A DNA stretch of 64,000 nucleotides from Streptomyces griseofuscus (GTDB lineage: Bacteria; Actinomycetota; Actinomycetes; Streptomycetales; Streptomycetaceae): the NCBI RefSeq assembly GCF_014673495.1, contig NZ_CP051006.1, positions 7,377,001 to 7,441,000 on the forward strand, given 5' to 3'. Position 1 is the first letter of the stretch. Each line of letters starts with the position of its first letter. The position numbers were made by a program, and so were the translations under genes. The notes under the pieces were generated by a model. The model was given only the letters and a program-made list of their open reading frames with translations. It did no database searches and had not been told where the DNA came from. Of the stretch, positions 53,510-62,064 are shown in pieces.

Positions 53510-53519
53510 GGTCTAGACC
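53510..53519. promoter_or_regulatory. Candidate GntR/HutC-type (DasR-like) operator upstream of the lactonase
   Basis: GGTCTAGACC is a perfect palindrome containing GTNTANAC, the HutC-subfamily core, and equals the 10-bp heart of the DasR site TGGTCTAGACCA. The flanking bases (CTT before and GAA after) match the DasR consensus poorly. It lies 58 bp before the lactonase start. Confidence 0.4.
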
Positions 53520-53576
53520 GAACTAGGTCGGCTGCTACCGTCGGCGCGTGACGGGCTTGACCGAGAGGGGACAGCG

Positions 53577-54605
53577 GTGGTGCGGAGCGGTGGCGGCAGG
53601 GTGTTCATCGGGTCGTTCACGGCGGCGGGCGGCCCGGGGCTGGTGATCGCCGAGGCCGCGGCGCAGGGCGGTGCGCTCACCCTCGTCGCCGCCGTCAACG
53701 ACGTGCCGGACCCCTCCTACCTGGCCCTCTCCCCGGACGGCGGCATGCTCTACGCGGTCAGCGAGACCGCCGAGGGCGCCGTGGCCGCCTATCGTGTCGA
53801 CGGCGGCCGTACGGAGCTCGCCGGACCGTCCGTGCCGGTGGACGGCAGCGGACCCACGCATCTGAGCTTGTACGCCGGGCATGTGCTGACCGCCAACTAC
53901 GGCTGCGGCAGCGTCACCGCCGTAGCGCTGCGCCCGGACGGCACCCTCGCCGCGAAGCCCTCCGGCCGGCTCCAGCACACCGGCTCGGGGCCGCACGACC
54001 GCCGGCAGCGTGGCCCGCACGCTCACCAGGTGCAGCCGGACCCCAGCGGCCGCTGGGCGGTGAGCGTCGACCTCGGGACCGACTCGGTGCGGGTGTGCAC
54101 GCTGGAGGCCGGTGCCCCGGCACTGCACCGCGAGTGCGCGCTGCGACCCGGCTCCGGGCCCCGCCACCTGGCCTTTCATCCCGACGGCGAGCACGCCTAC
54201 GTCGTCAACGAACTCACCCCGACGGTGACCGTGTGCCGCTGGGACGCCTCGGCCGGCTCTCTGAAGCCGCTCACCGAGGTCCCCCTGCTGCCGGGCGCCC
54301 CGGTCGGCGACGCCTACCCCTCGGGGATCGTGGTCGCCCCCGACGGCCGCTTCGTGTGGACGGCGACCCGGGGCGAGGACGTCCTGTCGGTGCTCGCCGT
54401 CGAGGGGGACGGCCTCAGACTGCTCGGCACCGTGCCCTGCGGCGGCCACTGGCCCCGCGCCCTGGCCGCGCACGACGGCTTCCTGTACGTGGCCAACGAG
54501 CGCTCCGGCGACGTCTGCTGGTTCGCCGTGGACGAGGCGACCGGAGTACCGCGCTACGACGGCTCGGTGCAGGTCGCCGCGGCCTCGTGCGTCGTCTTCG
54601 GCTGA
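53577..54605 (+). CDS. Lactonase-family beta-propeller protein (6-phosphogluconolactonase type)
   Basis: 342 residues with seven repeated propeller blades, for example PDPSYLALSPDGGMLYAVSE, GPHAHQVQPDPSGRWAVSVD, GPRHLAFHPDGEHAYVVNE and GGHWPRALAAHDGFLYVANE. This is the Pgl/lactonase (PF10282) fold, which hydrolyses 6-phosphogluconolactone or other lactones. No export signal. GTG 53577 is used, with AGGGG upstream. It converges with the CbiX-like gene across a hairpin terminator and carries a DasR-like site upstream, suggesting carbohydrate-responsive control. Confidence 0.87.
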   Translation: MVRSGGGRVFIGSFTAAGGPGLVIAEAAAQGGALTLVAAVNDVPDPSYLALSPDGGMLYAVSETAEGAVAAYRVDGGRTELAGPSVPVDGSGPTHLSLYAGHVLTANYGCGSVTAVALRPDGTLAAKPSGRLQHTGSGPHDRRQRGPHAHQVQPDPSGRWAVSVDLGTDSVRVCTLEAGAPALHRECALRPGSGPRHLAFHPDGEHAYVVNELTPTVTVCRWDASAGSLKPLTEVPLLPGAPVGDAYPSGIVVAPDGRFVWTATRGEDVLSVLAVEGDGLRLLGTVPCGGHWPRALAAHDGFLYVANERSGDVCWFAVDEATGVPRYDGSVQVAAASCVVFG

Positions 54606-54641
54606 GCGCGCACGACACTGGGTCCCCGGCAAGGCGAAGGA

Positions 54642-54662
54642 CCCGCTCCCGAGGGGAGCGGG
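54642..54662. terminator. Bidirectional terminator between lactonase and CbiX-like gene
   Basis: CCCGCTCCC (54642-54650) and GGGAGCGGG (54654-54662) are perfect arms with loop GAG, between two converging genes. Confidence 0.8.
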
Positions 54663-54695
54663 CCCTGCCTGTGCGAATTTCCGTTTTCGGTGCCG

Positions 54696-55622
54696 TCAGC
54701 GGACCGGGGTGCCCTGCGCCTGCTGCGGCGCGATACCCAGGGCCGTCGTGTACTTGGCGAGGGCCAGCTTGCCGATCGCCGGGTAGGCGCCCAGCGGCTC
54801 GGCCATCGAGCAGCCCACCTCGTCGGCGGCGGCCGCGAGCAGCGTCGCGTCGATCTCCGGGCCGACCAGATACGGCGCGAGCGCCAGCTGCTGCGAACCG
54901 GAGGAACGCAGCTGCTCGGCGACCGAGGAGATGGAACCCTCCTGGTCCAGGGCCGCCGCCATCACCGGCACGGCCAGGCGCGCGGCGAGCAGCATGCCGG
55001 TGATCCCGGCCGCCTGCACGGCCTCCTCTCCGCCTACGGAGGCCAGCACGATGCCGTCGGCGGCCGTGGCCACGGTGAACAGCCGGGCGCGGTCCGCGCG
55101 GGCCAGGCCCGCCTCGGACAGCCGTACGTGCAGCGCCTCGGCGAGCAGCGGGTGCGGGCCGAGGACATCGGTCAGCTCGGCCGCGACCCGGCTGTCGTTC
55201 ACCGACTGGCGGATCTGCCGCAGCAGCGCGTTGTCCGGACCGGCCAGCAGCGGTACGACGACGGCGACCGGGCCGTCGGGCTCCCGCAGGCCCTCGACGC
55301 CGGCGGCGACGGCCTGCTCGTAACGGGCCGTACGCTCCTCGGCGGCGTGCGCAAGAACCGACCGCAGCGAGGGAAACTCGGCGTCGTCACCGTCCAGGTA
55401 GCCGATCCGGGCATTCAGGCCGGGCAGCTCGGAACGGGCGATGCTCACGACCTCCTCGGCGAGGCCACGCGTGGCAGCGCTGGGCACACCGGGCACCGCG
55501 AGGACGAGCGCGGGCGCGCCCTCGGGAGCCACCAGCGGTTCGGGCCGGCGGTGCCGTCCGGGCTGGCGGGGTCGCGGCATTCGTACTGGGAGGCCGGACT
55601 CGGGTCCAGTGGAGGAGCTCAT
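54696..55622 (-). CDS. Sirohydrochlorin chelatase-like (CbiX family) protein without the catalytic His motif
   Basis: 308 residues, two CbiX-like halves. Second half: LGPHPLLAEALHVRLSEAGL followed by FTVATAADGIVLASVGGEEAV; C-terminus EPLGAYPAIGKLALAKYT. In true chelatases the N-terminal half begins with a HGSR-type motif whose His inserts the metal; here the equivalent stretch reads LVLAVPGVPSAATRG, with no His. So it may not chelate sirohydrochlorin. ATG 55622. It is followed by, and probably translated apart from, a GlcNAc-type kinase gene 11 bp upstream. Role unknown. Confidence 0.75.
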   Translation of the reverse strand: MSSSTGPESGLPVRMPRPRQPGRHRRPEPLVAPEGAPALVLAVPGVPSAATRGLAEEVVSIARSELPGLNARIGYLDGDDAEFPSLRSVLAHAAEERTARYEQAVAAGVEGLREPDGPVAVVVPLLAGPDNALLRQIRQSVNDSRVAAELTDVLGPHPLLAEALHVRLSEAGLARADRARLFTVATAADGIVLASVGGEEAVQAAGITGMLLAARLAVPVMAAALDQEGSISSVAEQLRSSGSQQLALAPYLVGPEIDATLLAAAADEVGCSMAEPLGAYPAIGKLALAKYTTALGIAPQQAQGTPVR

Positions 55623-55633
55623 GGCGCCGCATG

Positions 55634-56677
55634 TTACTGGTTTCCCGGATGGTCCTGTTCGGGGAGGGTACAGGTGAGCGGTATCCGTCCGGATTTGTCT
55701 GCCCGCTTACGGGTGGCGGCTGTGACGTGCAGCATTGTCGGTTCACCCGGCAGCGTGAGCCGCCCGGCGGCCAGCTCGGTCGCGATCCGTACCGCGCCGT
55801 GCAACGGGTCGCCCTCGGGCGGCACCTGGCGGGCATGCGGCAGCCGCCGCGTCAACTCCTCGCGCAGCGGCACGAGCAGCGGATCGCCCATCTTGGACAG
55901 GCCACCGGTGAGCGCCACTTCGGGCGTCCCGTCCACCGGGCACACGGCCGCGGCCGAGTCCGCCATGTGTCGCGCCGCGGCGCGCAGGATGTCCGCGGCG
56001 ACGGGGTCGTCCGCGCTGAGATCGGCCACCCGGGGCGCGAACGAGGCGAGTACGGCGGCCCGGTCGGTCCGCGGATAGAGCAGGCCGGGCAGTTGGCACA
56101 CCGGTCCGAACTGTTTCTCCGCGCATCTCAGCAGCGCGGCCGAGCCGCCCGCACGGCCGTCGTGGGCCCGCAGCGCCGCCTCCAGACCGGCCCGGCCGAT
56201 CCAGGCGCCGCCGCCGCAGTCACCCAGCAGATGCCCCCAGCCGTCGGCCCGCCGCCAGCCGGTCAGGTCGGTGCCGATGGCGATCAGACCGGTGCCCGCG
56301 GCGAGCACCGCGCCCGGCCGGGAACCGAGGGCTCCTGCATACGCGGTGACGGCGTCGGCGGCGAGCGCGACCCGTCGTACCCCCAGTACGCGGGCGAGGG
56401 CGTCCGGCAGTTCGGCGCGCAGGGCGTCGCCCAGGGTGGCGAACCCGGCGGCGCCGACGACGGCCGTGCCCAACTCGTCCACCCCCGCCTCGGTCGCCAA
56501 CTCCCTGGTCAGCGGAATGAGTTGGGACATCAGGTGGGCCGGGTCGATGCCGCCCGCGCCGGTACGGACCGGCTCCCGGGTCTCCCGCTGTGCCGAGGGG
56601 GTCCGCCCCGGCACGCCGACGGCGACCCGGAGGCCGGAGCCGCCGGAGTCCACGGCGAGATACCCGGCGACGGTCAC
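55634..56677 (-). CDS. BadF/BadG-type N-acetylglucosamine kinase family protein
   Basis: 347 residues of the ASKHA (BcrAD_BadFG) family. First phosphate motif VDSGGSGLRVAV (about 9-20), AAGTGLIAIGTDLTGWRRADGWGH in two parts, LLGDCGGGAWIG, adenine motif EVALTGGLSKM. Members phosphorylate GlcNAc or related sugars. ATG 56677 overlaps the ung stop region (56674) by 4 bp, implying coupling to ung. The CbiX-like gene follows. With a GH3 enzyme and amidases elsewhere in the window this suits amino-sugar recycling, as inference. Confidence 0.82.
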   Translation of the reverse strand: MTVAGYLAVDSGGSGLRVAVGVPGRTPSAQRETREPVRTGAGGIDPAHLMSQLIPLTRELATEAGVDELGTAVVGAAGFATLGDALRAELPDALARVLGVRRVALAADAVTAYAGALGSRPGAVLAAGTGLIAIGTDLTGWRRADGWGHLLGDCGGGAWIGRAGLEAALRAHDGRAGGSAALLRCAEKQFGPVCQLPGLLYPRTDRAAVLASFAPRVADLSADDPVAADILRAAARHMADSAAAVCPVDGTPEVALTGGLSKMGDPLLVPLREELTRRLPHARQVPPEGDPLHGAVRIATELAAGRLTLPGEPTMLHVTAATRKRADKSGRIPLTCTLPEQDHPGNQ

Positions 56678-57360
56678 GGCAGACGCCAGTCCACGGGCTG
56701 CCCGCCCTGCTGGATCAGCAGGTCGTTGGCCCGGCTGAAGGGGCGCGAGCCGAAGAACCCGCGGTCGGCCGACATCGGCGAGGGGTGCGAGGACTCCACC
56801 GCCGGCAGGCTCCCGAGCAGCGGACGCAGATTGCGGGCGTCACGGCCCCACAGGATCGACACCAGCGGCTTGCCGCGCGCCGCGAGCGCCCGGATGGCCT
56901 GCTCGGTGACCTCTTCCCAGCCCTTGCCCCGATGGGCGGCCGGGCTGCGCGGCGCGGTGGTCAGCGCCCTGTTCAGCAGCAGGACGCCCTGCTGGGTCCA
57001 GGGGGTGAGGTCGCCGTTGGACGGCTGGGGCAGCCCCAGGTCGTTGATCAGCTCGCGGTAGATGTTGATCAGGCTCGGTGGCAGGGGCCGTACCTCGGGA
57101 GCGACCGAGAACGACAGGCCCACCGCGTGCCCGGGGGTGGGATAAGGGTCCTGACCGACGATCAGGACCCTTACCTCGTCGAAGGGTTGCTGGAACGCCC
57201 GCAGGACATTGCTTCCGGCCGGTAGGTAGGTACGTCCCGCGGCGATCTCCGCGCGCAGGAAGTCGCCCATCTGGGAGATGCGTCCGGCCACGGGTTCCAG
57301 GGCCTTCGCCCAGCCCGGTTCGACGATTTCATGCAAGGGTCGTGGTGCCACGGGCGTCAC
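56674..57360 (-). CDS. ung: Uracil-DNA glycosylase
   Basis: 228 residues, family 1 UDG. Water-activating Asp in GQDPYP (Asp71), FSF-type stacking as AVGLSFSV, and HPSPMS (His192) with the leucine loop region. It removes uracil from DNA. GTG 57360 or the nearby GTG 57351 is the start; there is no strong ribosome site. The kinase gene follows with a 4-bp overlap. Confidence 0.95.
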   Translation of the reverse strand: MTPVAPRPLHEIVEPGWAKALEPVAGRISQMGDFLRAEIAAGRTYLPAGSNVLRAFQQPFDEVRVLIVGQDPYPTPGHAVGLSFSVAPEVRPLPPSLINIYRELINDLGLPQPSNGDLTPWTQQGVLLLNRALTTAPRSPAAHRGKGWEEVTEQAIRALAARGKPLVSILWGRDARNLRPLLGSLPAVESSHPSPMSADRGFFGSRPFSRANDLLIQQGGQPVDWRLP

Positions 57361-57516
57361 CCTACTGCCGTACGGCCGCCGGTGATCAACCGATGGCCGG
57401 AACCCGGCCGGACGCCCCACGCCCCTGGCCCCCTGCAACCCCGCTCTCCCGACACCGCTGCGCCCCCCTCTTCGGTCATGCCTCCCCCACTTCCTTCTCC
57501 GGCTCCGGCGCGGCCC

Positions 57517-58605
57517 TCAGCCGACCAGCGCCGCGCGTACGCACAGGACGTCCGGCAGATGCGCGGCCACCTGCTGCCAGCTGTCGCCGTCGTCGGCCGA
57601 GGCGAACACCTCTCCGTTGCGGTTGCCGAAGTACACGCCCGCCGGGTCGGCGTCGTCGGTGCACAGGGCGTCGCGCAGCACCGTGCCGTAGTGGTCCCCG
57701 GTCGGCAGGCCCCGGGACCGGGGTTCCCAGGACTTGCCCGCGTCGGCCGTGCGGAAGACCCGGCAGCGGCGGTCGGCGGGGACCCGGTCGCTGTCCGCGT
57801 TGATCGGGAAGACGTACGCCGTGTCACCGCGGTGCGGATGGGCGGCGACGGCGAAGCCGAAGGTGGACGGCAGGTCCGCGCCGATGTCGCTCCAGTGCGC
57901 CCCCGCGTCGTCGCTGCGGTACACCCCCCAGTGGTTCTGGAGATAGAGCCGGTCCGGGTCGGCCGCGTCCCGGGCGACCTTGTGCACGCACTGGCCGAAC
58001 TCCGGGTTCGGGTCCGGCAGGAACACCGCGGCCACACCGGAGTTGGACGGCGCCCAGCTCGCCCCGCCGTCGGTGGTGCGGAACACCCCGGCCGTGGAGA
58101 CGGCCACCGTGAGCGCCGCCTTGTCGCGCGCGTCGGTGAGCACCGTGTGCAGCCCCTCACCGCCGCCGCCCGGCACCCAGCGGGAGCGGGTGGGGTGCTC
58201 CCACAGCGGGCGTACCAGCTGGAAGCTCTCGCCGCGGTCCACCGAGCGGTACAGCGCGGCCGGTTCCGTGCCCGCGTACACCACATCGGGTTCGGCGGCG
58301 GCCGGGTGCAGCTGCCAGACGCGCTCCAGGGAGGCGCCGGTGTCCTTGGGGAACCTGACGGCCGGCCGGGGCGGTTCGGTCCAGGTGCGGCCGAGGTCGT
58401 CGGAGTGGAACACCGACGGTCCCCAGTGCGCGCTGTCGCCCCCCGCGAGCAGCCGCGGACGAGGCCCCCGGGTGTCGATCGCGACCGAATACACCGCCTG
58501 CGCGTTGAAGTACGGGCTCTCGTCGAACTCCCACGGGCGCCGGCCCAGCCGCCGTCCGAGGAACAGGCCCTTGCGGGTGCCCACCGCCAGCAGTACCTCG
58601 GTCAT
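57517..58605 (-). CDS. BNR/YVTN-repeat beta-propeller protein (sialidase-like fold)
   Basis: 362 residues with repeated Asp-box motifs: SDDLGRTWTEP, TTDGGASWAPS, SDDAGAHWSD, TADAGKSWEP, SADDGDSWQQ. This is the WD40/YVTN/BNR exo-alpha-sialidase-like fold, but no catalytic residues of sialidases stand out. The N-terminus (MTEVLLAVGTRKGLFLGRR) has no signal, so it is cytoplasmic or non-classically placed. ATG 58605 has GGAGG upstream. Function unknown; the family often accompanies photosystem or stress proteins. Confidence 0.87.
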   Translation of the reverse strand: MTEVLLAVGTRKGLFLGRRLGRRPWEFDESPYFNAQAVYSVAIDTRGPRPRLLAGGDSAHWGPSVFHSDDLGRTWTEPPRPAVRFPKDTGASLERVWQLHPAAAEPDVVYAGTEPAALYRSVDRGESFQLVRPLWEHPTRSRWVPGGGGEGLHTVLTDARDKAALTVAVSTAGVFRTTDGGASWAPSNSGVAAVFLPDPNPEFGQCVHKVARDAADPDRLYLQNHWGVYRSDDAGAHWSDIGADLPSTFGFAVAAHPHRGDTAYVFPINADSDRVPADRRCRVFRTADAGKSWEPRSRGLPTGDHYGTVLRDALCTDDADPAGVYFGNRNGEVFASADDGDSWQQVAAHLPDVLCVRAALVG

Positions 58606-58886
58606 GCCGATCACCTCCGGGGCGCCATTGCCCAGGGTCGCCATCAGATATCGGCCAGTGTGCACCCCACCACTGACAGTCTCCCCTGGAGCGGCCGTCG
58701 CCCCAGCTCAGCGGGGGTGTCTTCGGCTTTCCGCGAGGATCTGCGAGGTCCGTTCCGCGATGCGCCTGCGCGAGGCGGGCCGCTCGTGCGAACGTCGAGG
58801 ACGGCTTGTCATGAGCAACGGAACGATCCCTCCTCCCGGGGAGGGCGGTCCTGCCGGTCTTTGCGGTCGCGAGGAGGATGCCCTTG

Positions 58887-59468
58887 ATGGCGTTCCGAAG
58901 TCCCAAGGTGTGGCTGTGGCGGTGGCGGCGCAATCCGCTCAGGCGCCGGGCGGACGTGGTGGAGGGCTGGGTGGTGCTCGGCGTCGGGCTGCTGACCGTG
59001 CTCGCCGGGGTGCTCGCCGGGCTCATGGTGGCCCGGTCGGTGACGCAGGGGCTGGCCCGCGAGCGTGCCGACCGGCGCCCCGCCGTCGCGCATGTCGTCG
59101 CCGAGATCCCGGACGCGCACGCCGGGCGTCGGCACATATCCCATGACGCGCGGGGCTGGGCCGAGGTGCGCTGGACGGTGGCCGACGGCTCCGTGCGCAC
59201 CGGCCGGGTCCGGACGGCGGCCGGCAACCGGGTCGGCACCAGGGTCACCGTCTGGACCGATTCCCGTGGCCACCTCGTCGGCAGCCCCGTCCCGCCCGGC
59301 CAGGCCGCCTTCCGCGCCGATCTCGTCGGAACCCTGGCGGGCCTCGGCGCCGCGCTCGTCCCCTTCGCCGGCGGCTTCCTGCTGCGCTCCCGGCTGGAGC
59401 GCCGCCGGATGACCGCCTGGGACACGGAATGGGCCCGGCTGGGGCCGCAGTGGGGACGCATGGTCTGA
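58887..59468 (+). CDS. Two-TM membrane protein, Rv1733c-like
   Basis: 193 residues. Basic N-terminus (WRWRRNPLRRRADVVEGW), a first helix (about 30-50), an extracytoplasmic beta domain (about 65-130) with RWTVADGSVRTGRVR, a second helix (about 145-165) and a cytoplasmic basic tail. This is the layout of Mycobacterium Rv1733c and its Streptomyces relatives, function unknown. ATG 58887 is preferred because GAGGAGG lies 9 bp upstream of it but directly abuts ATG 58878. Confidence 0.78.
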   Translation: MAFRSPKVWLWRWRRNPLRRRADVVEGWVVLGVGLLTVLAGVLAGLMVARSVTQGLARERADRRPAVAHVVAEIPDAHAGRRHISHDARGWAEVRWTVADGSVRTGRVRTAAGNRVGTRVTVWTDSRGHLVGSPVPPGQAAFRADLVGTLAGLGAALVPFAGGFLLRSRLERRRMTAWDTEWARLGPQWGRMV

Positions 59469-59614
59469 GCCGGCGTCCGTCGGCGAAACGCCAAATCCCC
59501 CGGGTTGCCTAGTGGTTGGTCACGATCCGGTGAAGTCTCATTGAATGTTGCAACTTCATGGGATCTTCACCAATCACACACGTGTTCATCACAGCAGCAG
59601 CCTCAGGGGGGCAC

Positions 59615-60247
59615 ATGAGCCAGCAATACCCGCAGCAGCCCGGTGGAGACGTCCCGCCGCCACCCGGATGGGGCGTCCCCCAGCAGGGCTGGGGCACGCC
59701 GCCCCCGCCCCCGCAGCCGCCGAAGAAGTCGAGCACCGGCAAGATCCTCGGCTTCGGCTGCCTCGGTGTCGTCGCGCTCGTCATCGTGATCGGCGTCATC
59801 GCGGCCGTGGCGGGTGGTGGCGGCAAGGGCGACGACGGCAAGGCGGACGCCGGCAAGAGCGGCGTCCCGAGCGCAGCGTCCTCGTCGCGGCCGGGCGGTT
59901 CCGAGCCGGCGGGGAAGCCGGCGGCCGTGGAGATCACCGCGAAGAAGGCGTCGTTCACCAAGAGCGTCCTCGCCGACGGTGACGCCTACACCAGCGTGTC
60001 CGTCACGATCCGCAACAACAGCGGCAAGAAGGTCAGCGTCAACCCGCTCTACTTCACCGTCACGGACACCAACGGCACCAAGCACACGGACGAACTGGGC
60101 GTCGACGACAAGCAGATCGACACCGTGGACCTGTCCCCGGGCGAGAACATCTCGGGCACGGTGACCGGCAAGGGCACGTTCACGCCCAAGTACGTGACCT
60201 TCACGGAGGACTTGTTCGGGGATCCGGTTCGGGTCGACGTCAAGTGA
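59615..60247 (+). CDS. Membrane-anchored DUF4352-type protein
   Basis: 210 residues. A Pro/Gln-rich cytoplasmic N-terminus (QYPQQPGGDVPPPPGWG), one membrane helix (about 45-68), a Gly/Lys/Ser linker and a C-terminal immunoglobulin-like domain typical of DUF4352: DAYTSVSVTIRNNSGKKVS, VNPLYFTVTDTNG. It resembles many actinobacterial surface-exposed membrane proteins. ATG 59615 follows AGGGGGG. A strong hairpin follows the stop. Confidence 0.82.
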   Translation: MSQQYPQQPGGDVPPPPGWGVPQQGWGTPPPPPQPPKKSSTGKILGFGCLGVVALVIVIGVIAAVAGGGGKGDDGKADAGKSGVPSAASSSRPGGSEPAGKPAAVEITAKKASFTKSVLADGDAYTSVSVTIRNNSGKKVSVNPLYFTVTDTNGTKHTDELGVDDKQIDTVDLSPGENISGTVTGKGTFTPKYVTFTEDLFGDPVRVDVK

Positions 60248-60281
60248 CGTAGTCGAGGGGCCTGGAGGAGCGGGTGGTGGT

Positions 60282-60318
60282 CGTACGGGCCCGGCCGGAG
60301 GCGGGCCGGACCCGTACG
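60282..60318. terminator. Bidirectional terminator between DUF4352 and acyl-CoA dehydrogenase genes
   Basis: Arms 60282-60296 and 60304-60318 pair over 15 bp with one mismatch and a 7-base loop, between converging stops. Confidence 0.75.
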
Positions 60319-60330
60319 GGGTCGCCGGGC

Positions 60331-61992
60331 TCAGCCGTGGTCGGGCAGGGCCCGTTCCAGGATGGCGTCCAGGTCCGTTCCGGGGGGCAGGGTCCCGAAG
60401 GAGTGGCCCCAGTCGCCGGCCAGGCGGGTCGCGCAGAAGGCGTCCGCGACCGGCCGGGGCGCGTGGCGGACCAGGAGGGACGCCTGGAGGGCGAGCGCCA
60501 TGCGCTCGACCAGGCGGCGGGCGCTGAGCTGGTCGGCCCGGGGCAGCTCGGACCTGAGGGCGGCCACGGCGGAGTCCAGGCGGGCGTCCGCGCCCCCGGC
60601 GAGGGCGAGTTCGGCGAACAGGGCGTCGGCGGCGCCCGGTTCGCGGCCGAGGGCGCGCAGCACGTCCAGCGCGTTGACATTGCCCGAGCCCTCCCAGATG
60701 GACAGCAGCGGGGCCTCCCGGTAGTGCCGGGGCATGCCGGAGTCCTCCACATACCCGTTGCCGCCCAGGCACTCCAGGGCCTCGGCGGTGAACGCGGGCC
60801 CCCGCTTGGTGACCCAGTACTTGCCGACGGCCGTGGCGATCCGCCGGAAGGCGTGCTCCCCGGCGTCCCCGCGCACCGCGCGGTCCGCGGCCCCGGCCAG
60901 CCGCAGCGTGAGCGTGGTCGCCGCCTCCGACTCCAGCGCGAGATCCGCCAGCACATTGCGCATCAGCGGCTGTTCGATGAGCCGGGCACCGAACGCGCTC
61001 CGGTGGCGGGCGTGATGGCCGGCCTCGACCAGCGTCTTGCGCATCAGCGTCGCCGAGGACATCACGCAGTCCAGACGGGTGCAGTTGACCATCTCGATGA
61101 TGGTCTTCACACCCCGCCCCTCGGGCCCCACCAGCCACGCCACGGTCCGGTCGAACTCCGGCTCGGACGAGGCGTTGGAACGGTTGCCCAGCTTGTCCTT
61201 CAGGCGCTGGATGCGGAAGGTGTTGCGGCTGCCGTCCGGCAGTACGCGCGGCACCAGGAAGCAGGACAGCCCGCCGGGTGCCTGTGCCAGGACGAGGAAG
61301 ACGTCGGACATCGGCGCCGACGTGAACCACTTGTGCCCGCGCAGTGTGTACACGCCCGGTTCGCCGGTGGGCGTGGCCGTCGTGGTGTTCGTCCGCACGT
61401 CCGAGCCGCCCTGCTTCTCGGTCATGCCCATCCCGGCGATCAGGCCGGGCTTCTCGGTCGGCACCCGCAGGCCCGGCTCGTACTCCCGGCTCGTGAGCAA
61501 CGGTTCGTAGACCTTGGCCAGTTCGGGCTGTGCGCGCAGGGTGGGTACGGCGGCGTACGTCATCGACGTCGGACAGCCGTGCCCCGCCTCGGTGTGCCCC
61601 CACACCAACCCGCCCGCGGTACGGGCCACATGGGCGCCGGGCCGTTCGTCTGCCCAAGCCGAACCGGCGAGGCCCGCCCCGACCGCGGCTCGCATCAGAT
61701 GGTGCCAACCGGGGTGGAAGTCCACCTCGTCGACGCGGTTGCCGTAGCGGTCGTGGGTGCGCAGCACCGGCTCGTTCACGTTCGCCTGCTCGGCCCACTC
61801 CTGGGCCTCCGCGCTGCCGGCGTGGGCACCGAGCCGGCGGATCTCCTTCTCGGCCCACCGCGCGCCCTCGCGGCGCAGGCCCTCCAGGAGGGCGGTGTCG
61901 TCGGAGGAGTCGTAGGGGGCGAGGGGCGGGGGCTGATTGGTGACGTCGTGGGTCGCGACCGACGGCTGCGTCTCTGTCTGCGTGGAGGCCAT
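60331..61992 (-). CDS. AidB-like acyl-CoA dehydrogenase family protein
   Basis: 553 residues, larger than ordinary acyl-CoA dehydrogenases because of an extra C-terminal domain, as in AidB. FAD-binding and acyl-site regions: MTEKQGGSDVRTNTT, GHKWFTSAPMSDVFLVLA, and C-terminal LECLGGNGYVEDSGMPRHYRE. AidB-like proteins bind DNA and act in alkylation response; others degrade isovaleryl-CoA-type substrates. ATG 61992. It is divergent from a PaaX-family gene, with inverted repeats in the short spacer, so PaaX probably regulates it. Confidence 0.9.
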   Translation of the reverse strand: MASTQTETQPSVATHDVTNQPPPLAPYDSSDDTALLEGLRREGARWAEKEIRRLGAHAGSAEAQEWAEQANVNEPVLRTHDRYGNRVDEVDFHPGWHHLMRAAVGAGLAGSAWADERPGAHVARTAGGLVWGHTEAGHGCPTSMTYAAVPTLRAQPELAKVYEPLLTSREYEPGLRVPTEKPGLIAGMGMTEKQGGSDVRTNTTTATPTGEPGVYTLRGHKWFTSAPMSDVFLVLAQAPGGLSCFLVPRVLPDGSRNTFRIQRLKDKLGNRSNASSEPEFDRTVAWLVGPEGRGVKTIIEMVNCTRLDCVMSSATLMRKTLVEAGHHARHRSAFGARLIEQPLMRNVLADLALESEAATTLTLRLAGAADRAVRGDAGEHAFRRIATAVGKYWVTKRGPAFTAEALECLGGNGYVEDSGMPRHYREAPLLSIWEGSGNVNALDVLRALGREPGAADALFAELALAGGADARLDSAVAALRSELPRADQLSARRLVERMALALQASLLVRHAPRPVADAFCATRLAGDWGHSFGTLPPGTDLDAILERALPDHG

Positions 61993-62000
61993 ACGCGCAA

Positions 62001-62062
62001 TGTTGCGCTTTATCTGCGACTGTAGCAATAGTGCAACATGGAGGCGCACGTAAAGTACGTGC
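62001..62062. promoter_or_regulatory. Divergent operator region between AidB-like and PaaX genes
   Basis: TGTTGC (62001-62006) and GCAACA (62033-62038) form one inverted repeat, and GCACGTA/TACGTGC (62046-62052 and 62056-62062) a second perfect one around AAG. Both lie in the 72-bp gap. The second abuts the preferred PaaX start. Confidence 0.5.
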
Positions 62063-62064
62063 CC

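Larger units (their letters stand above)
53129..53576. other. 448-bp spacer with Streptomyces-type repeat and a dre-like site
   Basis: No gene is seen. The region is G+C-rich and holds the palindromic repeat at 53203-53228 and the operator-like palindrome at 53510-53519 described separately. The end contains the lactonase promoter and ribosome site. Confidence 0.5.
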
